Shown here one piece after another: positions 8,821 to 18,145 of a stretch of DNA of 64,000 nt. The DNA lies in contig NZ_NESH01000001.1 in the NCBI RefSeq assembly GCF_003063355.1, positions 620,001-684,000 on the forward strand, given 5' to 3'. The notes under the pieces are model-generated. The model did no database searches. It was not told the origin of the DNA and saw only the letters and a program-made list of their open reading frames with translations. The translations under genes were made by a program, and so were the position numbers. Positions within the stretch are counted from its first letter, which is position 1. Each line of letters begins with the position of its first letter. Origin of the DNA: Limnohabitans sp. Bal53. GTDB lineage: Bacteria; Pseudomonadota; Gammaproteobacteria; Burkholderiales; Burkholderiaceae_C.

Positions 8821-9507
8821 TCAAGCCTGCTTTTGCAAGACCGACAAAGCAGCACCCGCCAACTCGGCCAGGCGCTCGAGCAAGTCGGTGCCCATCTGGC
8901 TGTTGAAGCGCTGGGCGTCTGGAGAGGCCAGTACCAGCAAGCCAAAAGCCGGCTGGCCCGGTGCCGCACGCAAAGCGAGCAGCGCCAAAGAAGCCGCTTG
9001 GGTCGGCTCGTCCAGCCACTGCACGGCTTCGTAGCCCGTGTTCGGCCCCAGATAAGGCCGGTCCAGCGAGGTGGCCAGCACCTGCATGGCCTCGGTCACG
9101 CCCTGGGCATATGCCGCCTGGGCGTGAACGCCCTGCAGGGACCACAAACGCAAAGCCACCTGTGGCACCTGAAACAGTTCGCGGATGTTGTCCGCCGCCG
9201 AAGCGACCAGCTGGTCTTGGGGCGTCACCAGCAACTCACACGACCAGCGGTGCAGCTTGTCGGTGAGGATCATGTTCTCGTTGCCGTGCCGGATCATGTC
9301 CATGATGCGATGCTCCAAGGCCTTGATCTTGTCGCGCAGCATTTGCGCCTGCCGCTCTTGCAGGCCCACGGCGCGGTGGCTTTGCGGGTGCGTCAACTGC
9401 ACCGTGGCCAAGAGCGAAGCGTGGCGCTCAAAGAAGTCCGGCGTGTTGACCAAATAGTCGGCAATGTCGTCTTCGGTGATCGGGCTCATGGGTTCGGGCG
9501 TGGTCAT
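8821..9507 (-). CDS. DUF484 family protein
   Basis: Conserved protein of unknown biochemical role, found between dapF and xerC in many gammaproteobacteria and betaproteobacteria. The predicted length is 228 residues from the ATG at 9507, which has a GGAG ribosome site 8 bases upstream. The frame is open further upstream but would overlap dapF. The sequence has the family's N-terminal helix (ITEDDIADYLVNTPDFF), a heptad-like stretch (about 40-75) and a GAF-like C-terminal half. Order and spacing suggest co-transcription with dapF and xerC. Confidence 0.85.
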   Translation of the reverse strand: MTTPEPMSPITEDDIADYLVNTPDFFERHASLLATVQLTHPQSHRAVGLQERQAQMLRDKIKALEHRIMDMIRHGNENMILTDKLHRWSCELLVTPQDQLVASAADNIRELFQVPQVALRLWSLQGVHAQAAYAQGVTEAMQVLATSLDRPYLGPNTGYEAVQWLDEPTQAASLALLALRAAPGQPAFGLLVLASPDAQRFNSQMGTDLLERLAELAGAALSVLQKQA

Positions 9508-9532
9508 GGGAAGGCTCCAGAAATTCAAAAGT

Positions 9533-10402
9533 TCAAAGTGAGTCAGGCACGTCGATGCTGCCCTCAAAAACAGAGGTGGCCGGGCCGGTCATCAGCACCG
9601 GGCTGTCGGCCTGGCCGGCCCACTCGATGGTGAGCACACCGCCGTGGGTCTGCACATCGACACGGCTGTCCAGCCAACCTTGGCGAATGCCCGCGACCAC
9701 GGCCGCGCAAGCGCCCGTGCCACAGGCCAGGGTCTCGCCCGCGCCGCGCTCAAACACCCGCAGCTTGATTTGGCTGCGTGAGACGATCTGCATGAAGCCC
9801 GCGTTCACCCGGTTGGGGAAAGCGGGGTGTTTTTCAATCAGCGGCCCTTGGGCCAGCACCGCAAAGGTGTCCACGTCGTCCACGCGCTGCACCGCATGCG
9901 GGTTGCCCATCGACACCACGCCAACACGGGCCGTACCCAACTCGCCCAGCACCAAATCGAATACCGGCCAGCCATTGACCTGGTCGCTGATGAGGCCCAC
10001 GGGCACGAAAGGCACACGCTCCCAGTCGAACACTGGCGCCCCCATGTCCACCGTGACGCGGCCATCGGGGTTCATGCGCAGCTCAATCTCGCCTTGCTGC
10101 ACCTTCACGCGCACGTTGCTTTTGTCGGTCAGGCCCTTGTCACGCACGTAGCGCACAAAACAGCGGGCCCCGTTGCCGCAATGCTCCACCTCACCGCCAT
10201 CGGCGTTGTGGATCACGTATTCGAAGTCCAGCCCGGGCGCGGGCGATGGCCGCACCGTCAGGATTTGGTCGGCGCCCACGCCAAAGTGGCGGTCGGCCAA
10301 AAAGCGGTATTGGGCCGTGGTCAGGCCCAATCGGCCTTGCGTCTCGTCGAGCACGACAAAATCGTTGCCGGCTCCTTGCATCTTGGTAAAGCGAATGTGC
10401 AT
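9533..10402 (-). CDS. dapF: Diaminopimelate epimerase
   Basis: Converts LL- to meso-diaminopimelate for lysine and peptidoglycan synthesis, a cofactor-independent two-cysteine racemase. It has 289 residues, slightly longer than the usual ~275. Both catalytic cysteines are present: C75 in CGNGARC and C227 in ACGTGACAA. The product feeds MurE, encoded about 8 kb away. The ATG at 10402 lies 51 bases from the divergent NUDIX gene, so promoters for both directions must sit in or near 10403-10453. Confidence 0.97.
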   Translation of the reverse strand: MHIRFTKMQGAGNDFVVLDETQGRLGLTTAQYRFLADRHFGVGADQILTVRPSPAPGLDFEYVIHNADGGEVEHCGNGARCFVRYVRDKGLTDKSNVRVKVQQGEIELRMNPDGRVTVDMGAPVFDWERVPFVPVGLISDQVNGWPVFDLVLGELGTARVGVVSMGNPHAVQRVDDVDTFAVLAQGPLIEKHPAFPNRVNAGFMQIVSRSQIKLRVFERGAGETLACGTGACAAVVAGIRQGWLDSRVDVQTHGGVLTIEWAGQADSPVLMTGPATSVFEGSIDVPDSL

Positions 10403-10453
10403 GGCCGCGATTATGGCCCGGTCGGTAGGGCCTCAGCCGCCTGATAATGGGGC

Positions 10454-12100
10454 ATGGCACGCACCTCCCAACTCCTCTACCCCCAACGTGAACCCGCGCC
10501 CCTGCGCCCAGCCGCCACCGTGCTGCTGCTGCGCGATGGTCCCAACGGCGTCGAAGTCTTGATGACCCGCCGCGCCATGACGGCCAGTTTCGCGCCCGGT
10601 GCTTATGTGTTTCCCGGCGGCATGATTGACGCCGCCGATGCCCAGGCGCACAGCTTGGCGCAGCGCCGCCCCAGCCAAAGCGACCTGCACCTGACGCAAG
10701 CGATTGCCGCCATCCGCGAGAGCTTTGAAGAGCTGGGCATTTTGTTCGCCCGCCATGCCGATGGGCGCTGGGCTGACGCGAGTGACATTGCAGCGATCGA
10801 CCGAAAAGGCCCTTTTGCTGACCAATGCCAGACCAAAGGCTTGCGCCTCGCCGCCGAGCAAGTCTTTGTGCTGGCCCACTGGATCACCGACCGCGACCTG
10901 CCACGCCGCTTTGATGTGCCCTTTTTGGTGGCCCGCATGCCCGAAGGCCAAACCCCGGTGGCCGATGAGGCTGAGCAGTTTGAGCCCGTCTGGATGCGCC
11001 CATCTGACGCGCTGACCCGCCACGAAGCGGGTGATTTCTTCATGGTCTACCCGACCATCCGCACACTCGATCGCCTCAAAGCCTTTGCCCATGTGGATGC
11101 CATCTTGCAAGCCTGCGCCGTCAACGACGAGCCGCTGTGGACCAGCTGCCCCCGCGCAGGTTGGCTGGCGGGCAACGAAGCGCGATATATGGAGCACGAA
11201 GCGCCCTTTGGCGAATTGGCCTTGGTCACGCCCGACGGGCAAATCCACCACCACCTGGACTGGAAGACCGACCAAGCCGTGCCGCTACTGCAGAACGTGC
11301 AGCGCCTCACCGCCCCCAACCCCGGCGTGATGACAGGCCCCGGCACCAACAGTTATTTGGTGGGCGACCCGAACACGGGCTACATCGCCATCGACCCCGG
11401 CCCGGCCGACAACGACCACCTGCAACGCATCTGGCGTGCGGCGGGCGGGCAAATCAAAGCCATCGTCTGCACCCACTCCCACCCGGACCATTCACCCGGC
11501 GCGGCCCCGCTGCAGGCACTTTGCACGAACAAGCCCCCGATCCTGGGCCTGGCCTCCCAACCGACCGCCCGCGCCAACAGCCGCTTCACCCCGGAGCGCG
11601 AGCTGGCCGATGGCGAAAAACTGGTGCTGCAAGGCATCGGCGTGGATGGCGAGATCACCCACACCCTGCGCGTGGTGCACACCCCCGGTCACGCGGCCAA
11701 CCACCTGTGCCTGGTGCTCGAAGAAGACGGCCTGCTGTTTTCAGGTGACCATGTGCTCAACGGCAGCACCACCGTGATCGACCCGCCCGACGGCCACATG
11801 GGCGACTATTTGGATTCACTGGACAAACTGGCTGCGGCGTGCGAAGCCGGAGGCATTGAATTCATCTTGCCCGCGCACGGCCATGTGCTGGGTTTTGCCC
11901 ACCAAGCCATCACGCATCTGAAGGCCCACCGCTTGAAGCGCGAAGCCAAAATAGCCGCCACCATGCAGGCCCTGCCCCAGGGCAGCTTGCAAGAGTGGGT
12001 GGAAAAAGCCTACGACGACGTGCCGTCTCGCTTGTGGCCCGTGGCGGCACGTTCGCTGCAAGCGCATGTGGACCACATCCGCGAACAAGCGTTGTCTTGA
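10454..12100 (+). CDS. NUDIX hydrolase-metallo-beta-lactamase fusion
   Basis: Two-domain protein of 548 residues. Residues ~18-240 form a NUDIX domain with a recognisable but split NUDIX box (PGGMID near 54-59, RESFEELGI at 88-96). Residues ~270-540 form a metallo-beta-lactamase hydrolase (LACTB2-like) with the metal motif HSHPDH at about 340-345, a GHAANH motif near residue 414 and SGDH near 431. Substrates are unknown. NUDIX members clean up nucleotide-type pyrophosphates, and LACTB2 members include nucleases and thioesterases. The gene is followed 28 bases later by an S4-domain RNA-binding gene. Confidence 0.88.
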   Translation: MARTSQLLYPQREPAPLRPAATVLLLRDGPNGVEVLMTRRAMTASFAPGAYVFPGGMIDAADAQAHSLAQRRPSQSDLHLTQAIAAIRESFEELGILFARHADGRWADASDIAAIDRKGPFADQCQTKGLRLAAEQVFVLAHWITDRDLPRRFDVPFLVARMPEGQTPVADEAEQFEPVWMRPSDALTRHEAGDFFMVYPTIRTLDRLKAFAHVDAILQACAVNDEPLWTSCPRAGWLAGNEARYMEHEAPFGELALVTPDGQIHHHLDWKTDQAVPLLQNVQRLTAPNPGVMTGPGTNSYLVGDPNTGYIAIDPGPADNDHLQRIWRAAGGQIKAIVCTHSHPDHSPGAAPLQALCTNKPPILGLASQPTARANSRFTPERELADGEKLVLQGIGVDGEITHTLRVVHTPGHAANHLCLVLEEDGLLFSGDHVLNGSTTVIDPPDGHMGDYLDSLDKLAAACEAGGIEFILPAHGHVLGFAHQAITHLKAHRLKREAKIAATMQALPQGSLQEWVEKAYDDVPSRLWPVAARSLQAHVDHIREQALS

Positions 12101-12128
12101 TTCGCTTTGAGCATTTTTGAAAGCATCG

Positions 12129-12824
12129 ATGATTTCCTCTGAAGAAGGCATTCGCCTGGCCAAACGCGTGGCCGCCGAGCAAAACTGCTCTCGCCGCGAA
12201 GCCGAAGCCCTGATCGTGGCCGGTGGCGTGCAGGTGGCGGGCAAAGTGGTCACCGACCCGGCACGCCGTGTGCGGCCCGAGCAAACCGTTCAAGTCAACC
12301 GCCTGGTCTCCATGGCGGCGCTGGCCCCCATGACGCTGGTGCTGTTCAAACCCGCGCACCGGGTGGCCAATCTGGCCTGGCTGCAGGACACCGTGGGCCT
12401 CAAAGCCCCCCAGCCCGGCCTGTGGGGCCCCGAGCGCCTGGCCAAAATGCAAATGCCCCTGCCACTGGCCAAACCGGCCAGCGGGCTGTGCATCTTCACC
12501 GACGATGTGGGTGTGCTGCGCCACCTGGAAGACCGCCGCAGCCCTATGGAGCAAGAATGGATGGCCACCCTGAGCGGCGAAGTGCCCGAAGGCCTGATCA
12601 AGGCCCTGAACGGCCCGGGCATCCGCGCCAGCATCAACCGCCAGACCGACCAACTCACGGTGCTGCGCATCGCGGGCAAAGACATCGATGGACTGGACCT
12701 GGGCCGCTGGCTGGACGAACAATGCCCCCTTCAGGACCTGCGCCGCCAACGCGTGGGCCGCATCGGTTTGGCCCCCTTGGAGCCGGGGCAATGGCGGCAG
12801 ACGGAAAGCCATGAACGGTTTTAA
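12129..12824 (+). CDS. S4-domain protein with degenerate RsuA/RluF-type pseudouridine synthase domain
   Basis: Predicted 231 residues from the ATG at 12129 (the upstream in-frame start is TTG). An S4 RNA-binding domain (about 8-60: LAKRVAAEQNCSRREAEALI) is followed by a region laid out like the RsuA/RluF/RluB pseudouridine synthases. The expected catalytic motif GRLDxxxxGLLLLT is replaced at about 108-125 by LAKPASGLCIFTDD, so the catalytic Asp appears to be lost. It is probably an RNA-binding protein without synthase activity. The reading frame is intact, which argues against a pseudogene. Confidence 0.75.
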   Translation: MISSEEGIRLAKRVAAEQNCSRREAEALIVAGGVQVAGKVVTDPARRVRPEQTVQVNRLVSMAALAPMTLVLFKPAHRVANLAWLQDTVGLKAPQPGLWGPERLAKMQMPLPLAKPASGLCIFTDDVGVLRHLEDRRSPMEQEWMATLSGEVPEGLIKALNGPGIRASINRQTDQLTVLRIAGKDIDGLDLGRWLDEQCPLQDLRRQRVGRIGLAPLEPGQWRQTESHERF

Positions 12825-13008
12825 TCTGTTTTTAATCTGCCAAAAGGGTTAAAAAAGGCGGATTTACCCTTGAATAAGCCCGGTTTATCACCACCTGACA
12901 CTACAGTCTGAGAAAATGACCGTTCAGTCACCCCTGCACACAATGCAGTCTTGACCCCACAGGATGGCCTGCTTTTGCAGGTCACCAAAACGCAGAAAGG
13001 AGCCCACC

Positions 13009-13530
13009 ATGCGTTTGAGCACCAAAAGCCGATTTGCCGTCACCGCCATGATCGATGTGGCGTTGCGCGAAGACCGTGGACCCGTTTCGCTGGCCGCCAT
13101 CAGCACGCGCCACCAAATTTCCCTGTCCTACCTGGAACAGCTCTTCAGCAAACTCCGCCAGCATGGCCTGGTCGAGAGCACCCGTGGCCCCGGCGGCGGT
13201 TATTCGCTGTCGCGCAATGCTGAAAAAATCACCATGGCCGACATCGTGGGTGCGGTCGACGCCCCTACAGAAGAAGAAGCCGCGGCCGAAGGCGGCTGGA
13301 TGAACAGCGAGCTGTGGGCCAGCCTGAACGAAAAAATGCTGACCCACCTGCAGTCGATCACCTTGCGCCAACTGGTGGCCGAGCAACGCACCAAAGGCGT
13401 GACCGTCGAGCCTGCACCGCAACCAGCCGTCAAGCGCGGCGTGTTTGCCAAGCCCAAAAGCACTTTGAAGATCACTGCGCCCAACTCGGTGTTTGCTCTG
13501 GCAGGCAGTCTCATGCCTTCTCGCGGCTGA
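13009..13530 (+). CDS. Rrf2/IscR-like transcriptional regulator without cysteines
   Basis: A 173-residue protein with an N-terminal winged helix nearly identical in pattern to IscR (MRLSTKSRFAVTAMID... SYLEQLFSKLR... STRGPGGGYSLSR). IscR normally carries three cysteines near residues 92-104 that bind [2Fe-2S]; here that segment reads DAPTEEEAAAEGGWMNSEL and the whole protein has no cysteine. No iscSUA genes follow, and the gene ends in its own terminator. The start at 13009 is set by an AAGGAG ribosome site; the open frame upstream adds non-family residues. It is probably a cluster-independent IscR relative. Confidence 0.88.
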   Translation: MRLSTKSRFAVTAMIDVALREDRGPVSLAAISTRHQISLSYLEQLFSKLRQHGLVESTRGPGGGYSLSRNAEKITMADIVGAVDAPTEEEAAAEGGWMNSELWASLNEKMLTHLQSITLRQLVAEQRTKGVTVEPAPQPAVKRGVFAKPKSTLKITAPNSVFALAGSLMPSRG

Positions 13531-13550
13531 GCTACTGACGGTTTAATGCC

Positions 13551-13588
13551 CCCATTAAAAAACCCGCTTCGGCGGGTTTTTTAATGGG
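13551..13588. terminator. Bidirectional intrinsic terminator
   Basis: Inverted repeat of CCCATTAAAAAACCCGC with its complement around a short TTCG-type loop, flanked by A and T runs. It ends the IscR-like gene on the plus strand and can also stop transcription leaving rnpB on the minus strand. Confidence 0.92.
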
Positions 13589-13608
13589 CTGCGCCCTGAG
13601 AAAAAAGT

Positions 13609-13961
13609 GTGAAGCCCGCCGATAAGCCGGATTCTGTGCACAACGGTTGCCCGCTGTGTGACCGCCATTACTCTGGGCCGGGGGTCGCCCACCCGGCTCG
13701 GTGCTACCTACCCGCCAACTCACCCCGCGGAACCACAGGGAGAAAGAATGCGGCGAACCGCGCCCCTTCAGGAAGGCCTACTTGGTATTGCTGCGCGTAG
13801 AGATTGCCCGTTTCACCCGAACTCAATCGGCTCGTCTCTGTTGCTCTGATCCTCACCTCACGGTGGAGAGGTGTTACCTCCTACGCTGTCCTGTGCAGTC
13901 CGGACGTTCCTCCAGTGCCTCCTTTCGGAGATTGCACCAGCGACGGTCTGGCGTGCTTCAC
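13609..13961 (-). ncRNA. rnpB: RNase P RNA, type A
   Basis: Catalytic RNA of RNase P, which matures tRNA 5' ends; about 353 nt. On the minus strand, the 5' end GTGAAGCACGCC pairs with the 3' GGCGGGCTTCAC to form helix P1. The conserved core GAGGAACGTCCGGACTG follows near the 5' side, and ACAGAATCCGGCTTATC near the 3' end matches the universal CR-V region. A T6 run (13601-13606) follows the 3' end. A GATAAT box (13968-13973) sits about 7 bases upstream of the 5' end and is a good -10 candidate. The ends are placed from P1 pairing and may be off by a few bases. Confidence 0.96.
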
Positions 13962-14114
13962 CGGGTGATTATCGCCTGAGCGCAGGGCGCGGGCCCCGGG
14001 GTGTTTTCAGCGGGCGCTTGGTGCCACGTTCATGCCCAGTTTGTGCCGCACAAGACATTCAAGCCAAGCCCCCTCGCGCACAATGCAAGCCTCCCGCCAC
14101 CCCTTGGAAAACAC

Positions 14115-15035
14115 ATGAAAGTCCACTCCATTCTCGACACCATCGGCCACACGCCCCATGTGCGCATCCAGCGCCTGTTTGGCACGGGTGCCCATGTCTG
14201 GATCAAATCCGAACGCAGCAACCCCGGCGGCTCGATCAAGGACCGCATCGCACTGGCCATGGTCGAAGCGGCAGAACAATCAGGTGCTTTGCAGCCAGGA
14301 GGCACCATCGTGGAGCCCACTTCGGGCAACACCGGCATCGGTTTGGCCATGGTGGCCGCCGTCAAGGGCTACAAGCTGGTGCTGGTCATGCCCGACAGCA
14401 TGAGCATCGAGCGACGCCGCCTGATGCTGGCCTATGGCGCGAGCTTTGACCTGACACCCCGCGCCGAAGGCATGAAAGGGGCGATTGCCCGGGCCCAAGC
14501 CTTGGTGGCCAGCACGCCCGGCGCGTGGATGCCCCAGCAGTTTGAAAACCCGGCCAATATCGATGTCCATGTGCGCACCACGGCGCAAGAAATCCTGGCC
14601 GACTTTCCGGATGGCATTGACGCCCTCATCACGGGGGTGGGCACGGGCGGCCACCTGACGGGCACAGCCCGCTTGCTCAAGGCCAAGTTCCCGAATCTCC
14701 AAGTATTTGCGGTCGAGCCTGCAGCCTCACCTGTGATTTCGGGCGGCGCGCCTGCACCCCACCCTATTCAAGGTATTGGCGCGGGCTTCATACCCAAAAA
14801 CCTGGACACCCGCCTGCTCGACGGCGTGATCCAAGTCGACGCCGAAGCGGCCCGCGAATACGCCCGCCGCTCAGCCCGCGAAGAAGGCATGCTGGTTGGC
14901 ATCTCATCGGGCGCCACGCTGGCGGCCATTGCCCAAAAACTGCCCGACTTGCCTGCCGGCGCCACGGTGCTGGGCTTCAACTACGACACGGGTGAGCGGT
15001 ATTTGTCGGTCGATGGCTTCCTGCCTCAAGGATAA
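14115..15035 (+). CDS. cysK: Cysteine synthase (O-acetylserine sulfhydrylase A type)
   Basis: PLP-dependent enzyme that makes cysteine from O-acetylserine and sulfide. It has 306 residues from the ATG at 14115. The PLP-binding lysine is K42 in [10 protein letters not shown], and the substrate loop [11 protein letters not shown] starts at about 68. The C-terminal SSGAT motif that binds PLP phosphate is present. The CysK-versus-CysM assignment is not certain from sequence alone; the CysK-like start and motifs favour CysK. The open frame upstream of 14115 is non-family. The next gene starts 42 bases downstream. Confidence 0.92.
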   Translation: MKVHSILDTIGHTPHVRIQRLFGTGAHVWIKSERSNPGGSIKDRIALAMVEAAEQSGALQPGGTIVEPTSGNTGIGLAMVAAVKGYKLVLVMPDSMSIERRRLMLAYGASFDLTPRAEGMKGAIARAQALVASTPGAWMPQQFENPANIDVHVRTTAQEILADFPDGIDALITGVGTGGHLTGTARLLKAKFPNLQVFAVEPAASPVISGGAPAPHPIQGIGAGFIPKNLDTRLLDGVIQVDAEAAREYARRSAREEGMLVGISSGATLAAIAQKLPDLPAGATVLGFNYDTGERYLSVDGFLPQG

Positions 15036-15077
15036 TCACCGCTTCTTGCTTGATAACCACAAGCCACAGAGGTTGCC

Positions 15078-16895
15078 ATGATCCGGATTTCAGAACTCAA
15101 ACTCCCCTTGTCGGCCCTGCCGATTGAATCGCGCCGCGCTGCCGACGCGCCGTCCGAAACCGACGAAGACCGCCTGCCCACACCGCACCCCATCGCGGCC
15201 TTGCGCCAACTGGCGGCCCAAGCCTTGGGCATCAACGCCACCGACATCGCCACGTTGCACGTCTTCAAACGCAGCTTTGACGCCCGCAAGGCCGACTTGC
15301 TGGCGGTCTACATCGTGGACCTGTCGCTGGCCGATGAGCAGACCGAAGCTGCCTTGCTGCACCAGTTCGAGAAAAACCCACACATCCAGCCCACACCCGA
15401 CATGGCGTGGCACGCGCCCTGCCAGGCCCCGGCCAGTTTCGGCGCGCAAGAAGGCGAGCGCCCGGTGGTGGTGGGCTTTGGCCCTTGCGGCATGTTCGCG
15501 GCCCTGGCGCTGGCGCAAATGGGTTTTAAGCCCATCGTGCTGGAGCGCGGCAAACCCGTGCGCGAACGCACCAAAGACACCTGGGGCCTGTGGCGCAAAA
15601 AGGTGCTCAACCCCGAAAGCAATGTGCAGTTTGGTGAAGGCGGCGCAGGCACCTTCAGTGACGGCAAGCTCTACAGCCAAATCAAGGACCCGCGCCACCT
15701 GGGCCGCAAGGTGATGGACGAATTCGTCAAAGCTGGCGCGCCTGCAGACATCCTGTACGCCGCACACCCGCACATCGGCACCTTCAAGTTGGTCAAGGTG
15801 GTGGAGCACATCCGCGAGCAAATCATTGCGCTGGGCGGTGAAATCCGTTTTGAGCAGCGCGTGAGCGATGTGCTGCTCGCCCCCACCGCAGACGGCCAAC
15901 AACTCACCGGGCTGCAGGTGCAAGACCTGCGCACGGGCGAAAACCAAACCCTGCACACCCGCCATGCCGTTGTGGCCCTGGGCCACAGCTCGCGCGACAC
16001 CTTCGTCATGCTGCACCGTCGGGGCGTGGCCATGCAGGCCAAAGCGTTTTCGATCGGCGTGCGCATCGAGCACCCGCAAAGCGTGATCGACCAAGCCCGC
16101 TGGGGCCGCCACGCGGGTCACCCGCTGCTGGGCGCGGCCGACTACAAACTGGTTCACCACGCGCAAAACGGCCGCGCGGTCTACAGCTTTTGCATGTGCC
16201 CCGGCGGCACCGTGGTGGCAGCCACCAGCGAGCCGGGCCGTGTGGTGACCAACGGCATGAGCCAGTACTCGCGCAATGAGCGCAACGCCAACGCGGGCAT
16301 GGTGGTGGCGATTGACCCGCCCGACTACCCGCTGGACACAGCCGCCTGGCAAGCCGCCTTTGGCGAGCAAGATGGCGCCCAACTGGCTCAAGAAGCACAC
16401 GCCTTAGCAGCGCAACAGCCCCCTGTGCCACACCCGCTGGCCGGCATCGTGTTGCAGCGGCAACTCGAAACACGCGCCTTTGAAGTGGGCGGCAGCAACT
16501 ACGAAGCACCCGGTCAACTGGTGGGCGACTTTTTGGCGCAGCGCCCCTCGACCACCTGGGGCAGCGTGCTGCCGTCTTACAAACCCGGCGTGAAATTGGT
16601 TGACTTGGCCGAGGTGTTGCCGGACTACGCAGTGGCCGCCATGCGCGAAGCGCTGCCGGTGTTTGGCCGCAAGATCAAGGGCTACGACATGGCGGATGCA
16701 GTAATGACCGGGGTGGAGACGCGCACCTCTTCGCCCCTGCGAATTCCACGCGGCGACGACCACCAAAGCACCAACACCCGAGGCCTGTATCCGGCCGGTG
16801 AAGGCGCCAGTTACGCGGGCGGCATTTTGTCGGCGGGCGTGGACGGCATCAAGGTGGCCGAGTCGATGGCGCGGGCTCTGACGTCGCCCACTTGA
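15078..16895 (+). CDS. NAD(P)/FAD-dependent oxidoreductase of the COG2509 type
   Basis: A 605-residue flavoprotein. An N-terminal ~120-residue domain precedes the FAD-binding Rossmann motif VVGFGPCGMFAA at about 131-142, which ends in an acidic residue (LERG). Further conserved segments include NVQFGEGGAGTFSDGKL and a C-terminal PAGEGASYAGGI, which typically contacts FAD. Proteins of this family are common in bacteria, but their substrate is not established. It follows cysK on the same strand after 42 bases and may be co-transcribed. Confidence 0.85.
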   Translation: MIRISELKLPLSALPIESRRAADAPSETDEDRLPTPHPIAALRQLAAQALGINATDIATLHVFKRSFDARKADLLAVYIVDLSLADEQTEAALLHQFEKNPHIQPTPDMAWHAPCQAPASFGAQEGERPVVVGFGPCGMFAALALAQMGFKPIVLERGKPVRERTKDTWGLWRKKVLNPESNVQFGEGGAGTFSDGKLYSQIKDPRHLGRKVMDEFVKAGAPADILYAAHPHIGTFKLVKVVEHIREQIIALGGEIRFEQRVSDVLLAPTADGQQLTGLQVQDLRTGENQTLHTRHAVVALGHSSRDTFVMLHRRGVAMQAKAFSIGVRIEHPQSVIDQARWGRHAGHPLLGAADYKLVHHAQNGRAVYSFCMCPGGTVVAATSEPGRVVTNGMSQYSRNERNANAGMVVAIDPPDYPLDTAAWQAAFGEQDGAQLAQEAHALAAQQPPVPHPLAGIVLQRQLETRAFEVGGSNYEAPGQLVGDFLAQRPSTTWGSVLPSYKPGVKLVDLAEVLPDYAVAAMREALPVFGRKIKGYDMADAVMTGVETRTSSPLRIPRGDDHQSTNTRGLYPAGEGASYAGGILSAGVDGIKVAESMARALTSPT

Positions 16896-17152
16896 GCCTG
16901 TGGGTGCCATCAAGCACCATAGACAGAAATGCCCAGCGCGTGCAGCAGCAGTGCATGGCGGACGACCACAGGCCTTCGTCCCTGCAGCGCTCAGATCTCA
17001 TCAATTTCAAGCATCAGCGCCATGCCAGCCACGTGTCGCGCCATACAGAGCGCATCCACTGACAGCACCACTTGCCAAGCCAGTTTAAAAAGAATCGTGC
17101 GCCGTCACTGTTCGATTCAGCACACAGACGGTCACAAGGGCACGTGGCTCAC
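16896..17152. other. Intergenic stretch, no gene seen
   Basis: A 257-base gap between the flavoprotein (+) and a small minus-strand gene. Short open frames on both strands lack ribosome sites and family resemblance. I see no strong hairpin or repeat. Confidence 0.6.
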
Positions 17153-17446
17153 TCATTGAACCCCTGAGGGCACAAAGGGGGTACGCAGTTGGCCATGCAC
17201 GGGCCGCACCGCATCGATGCGCTCGGCAATGCCCAAGGCTTCTTTCAGGTGCTCGTGCGCATTGAAGCTGTGGTGCTTGGACAGTTTGGCGTGGTGCAAA
17301 GCAGCTTTGAAGGCACCGGATTGGTGATGACGCGCGGCTTCCTTGTTGCGCTGGTAGGCGTACAACAACTCCTCCGACGCACGCCGAAAATGGTCGCTCA
17401 TGTGCTCCACATAGGCCGTTTCGATGAGTTGGTTTTCGTCGCTCAT
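17153..17446 (-). CDS. Small His-rich hypothetical protein
   Basis: A 97-residue soluble protein that I do not recognise. It is strongly helical in appearance, rich in His, Ala and Lys in the middle (RHHQSGAFKAALHHAKLSKHH), with no signal peptide or membrane segment. The ATG at 17446 has a good AGAAGGAG ribosome site, which supports a real gene. It lies 63 bases downstream of an orphan response regulator gene on the same strand, so the two could share a transcript. Confidence 0.7.
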   Translation of the reverse strand: MSDENQLIETAYVEHMSDHFRRASEELLYAYQRNKEAARHHQSGAFKAALHHAKLSKHHSFNAHEHLKEALGIAERIDAVRPVHGQLRTPFVPSGVQ

Positions 17447-17509
17447 GGGTTCTCCTTCTTGCGTTGATGGCGATTTCTCAAAGGGGCTTTTTGCAGTCTT
17501 TGTGGGCGA

Positions 17510-18145
17510 TCACGTCAAACCGTTTTCCTGCATGTAGCGCTGCAGCGACATGCGGCCCGGGCAGTTGAGATTTTGGTAGATGTGGTGCAGGTGCAGCTTG
17601 GCCGTGCCTTCGCTGATAAAGAGCTTGCTGGCAATCTTCTTGTTGGGCCAGCCTTCGGTGACCATGCGGGCCACCGTCATTTCGCGCGGAGTCAACAGGC
17701 TCGATGCCTTGGCGCTTTTCTTTTGCTGCTCCAGCAAAAAGGACATGGTTTTCATGGTCAGGTCGCGATCAAGCCACTTGTCACCCTGGTGCACCGTGTG
17801 AATGCAACGCGCCAGCACTTGCCTGGACTTGTCTTTGGACACGAGACCGGGCACGCCCATGTCGATGACGCGCATGACCTCGCCAATGGGCGCCCCCGTG
17901 AACACCACGGGCTTGGTGGGCAACTGGTGGTGCTGCATTTCTTCAATCAAAGACAGTCCGCTGCGTTGGGTGAGCGACAAGTCCATCACCAAGATATCGG
18001 GCTGGTATTTACGTACCGCCGCCAAAACATCGTTGCCATTGCTCACACAGGCTTTGACCGAAAAGTCGGGCGACTGTTGAAAGTCATGCGCAAGGCCGTC
18101 CAGCATCACTGGATGGGGGTCGGCCAAAACCATTTCAATGCTCAT
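17510..18145 (-). CDS. NarL/FixJ-type response regulator (orphan)
   Basis: Two-component transcription regulator of 211 residues from the ATG at 18145. The receiver domain (about 3-120) has the phospho-acceptor D55 in DILVMDLSL, with the usual downstream Thr and Lys (VFTGAP, LVSKDKS). A LuxR-type helix-turn-helix follows at about 145-205 (LTPREMTVARMVTEGWPNKKIASKLFIS). No histidine kinase is adjacent, so the partner is unknown. An upstream extension to 18208 is open but adds residues outside the receiver fold. Confidence 0.9.
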   Translation of the reverse strand: MSIEMVLADPHPVMLDGLAHDFQQSPDFSVKACVSNGNDVLAAVRKYQPDILVMDLSLTQRSGLSLIEEMQHHQLPTKPVVFTGAPIGEVMRVIDMGVPGLVSKDKSRQVLARCIHTVHQGDKWLDRDLTMKTMSFLLEQQKKSAKASSLLTPREMTVARMVTEGWPNKKIASKLFISEGTAKLHLHHIYQNLNCPGRMSLQRYMQENGLT

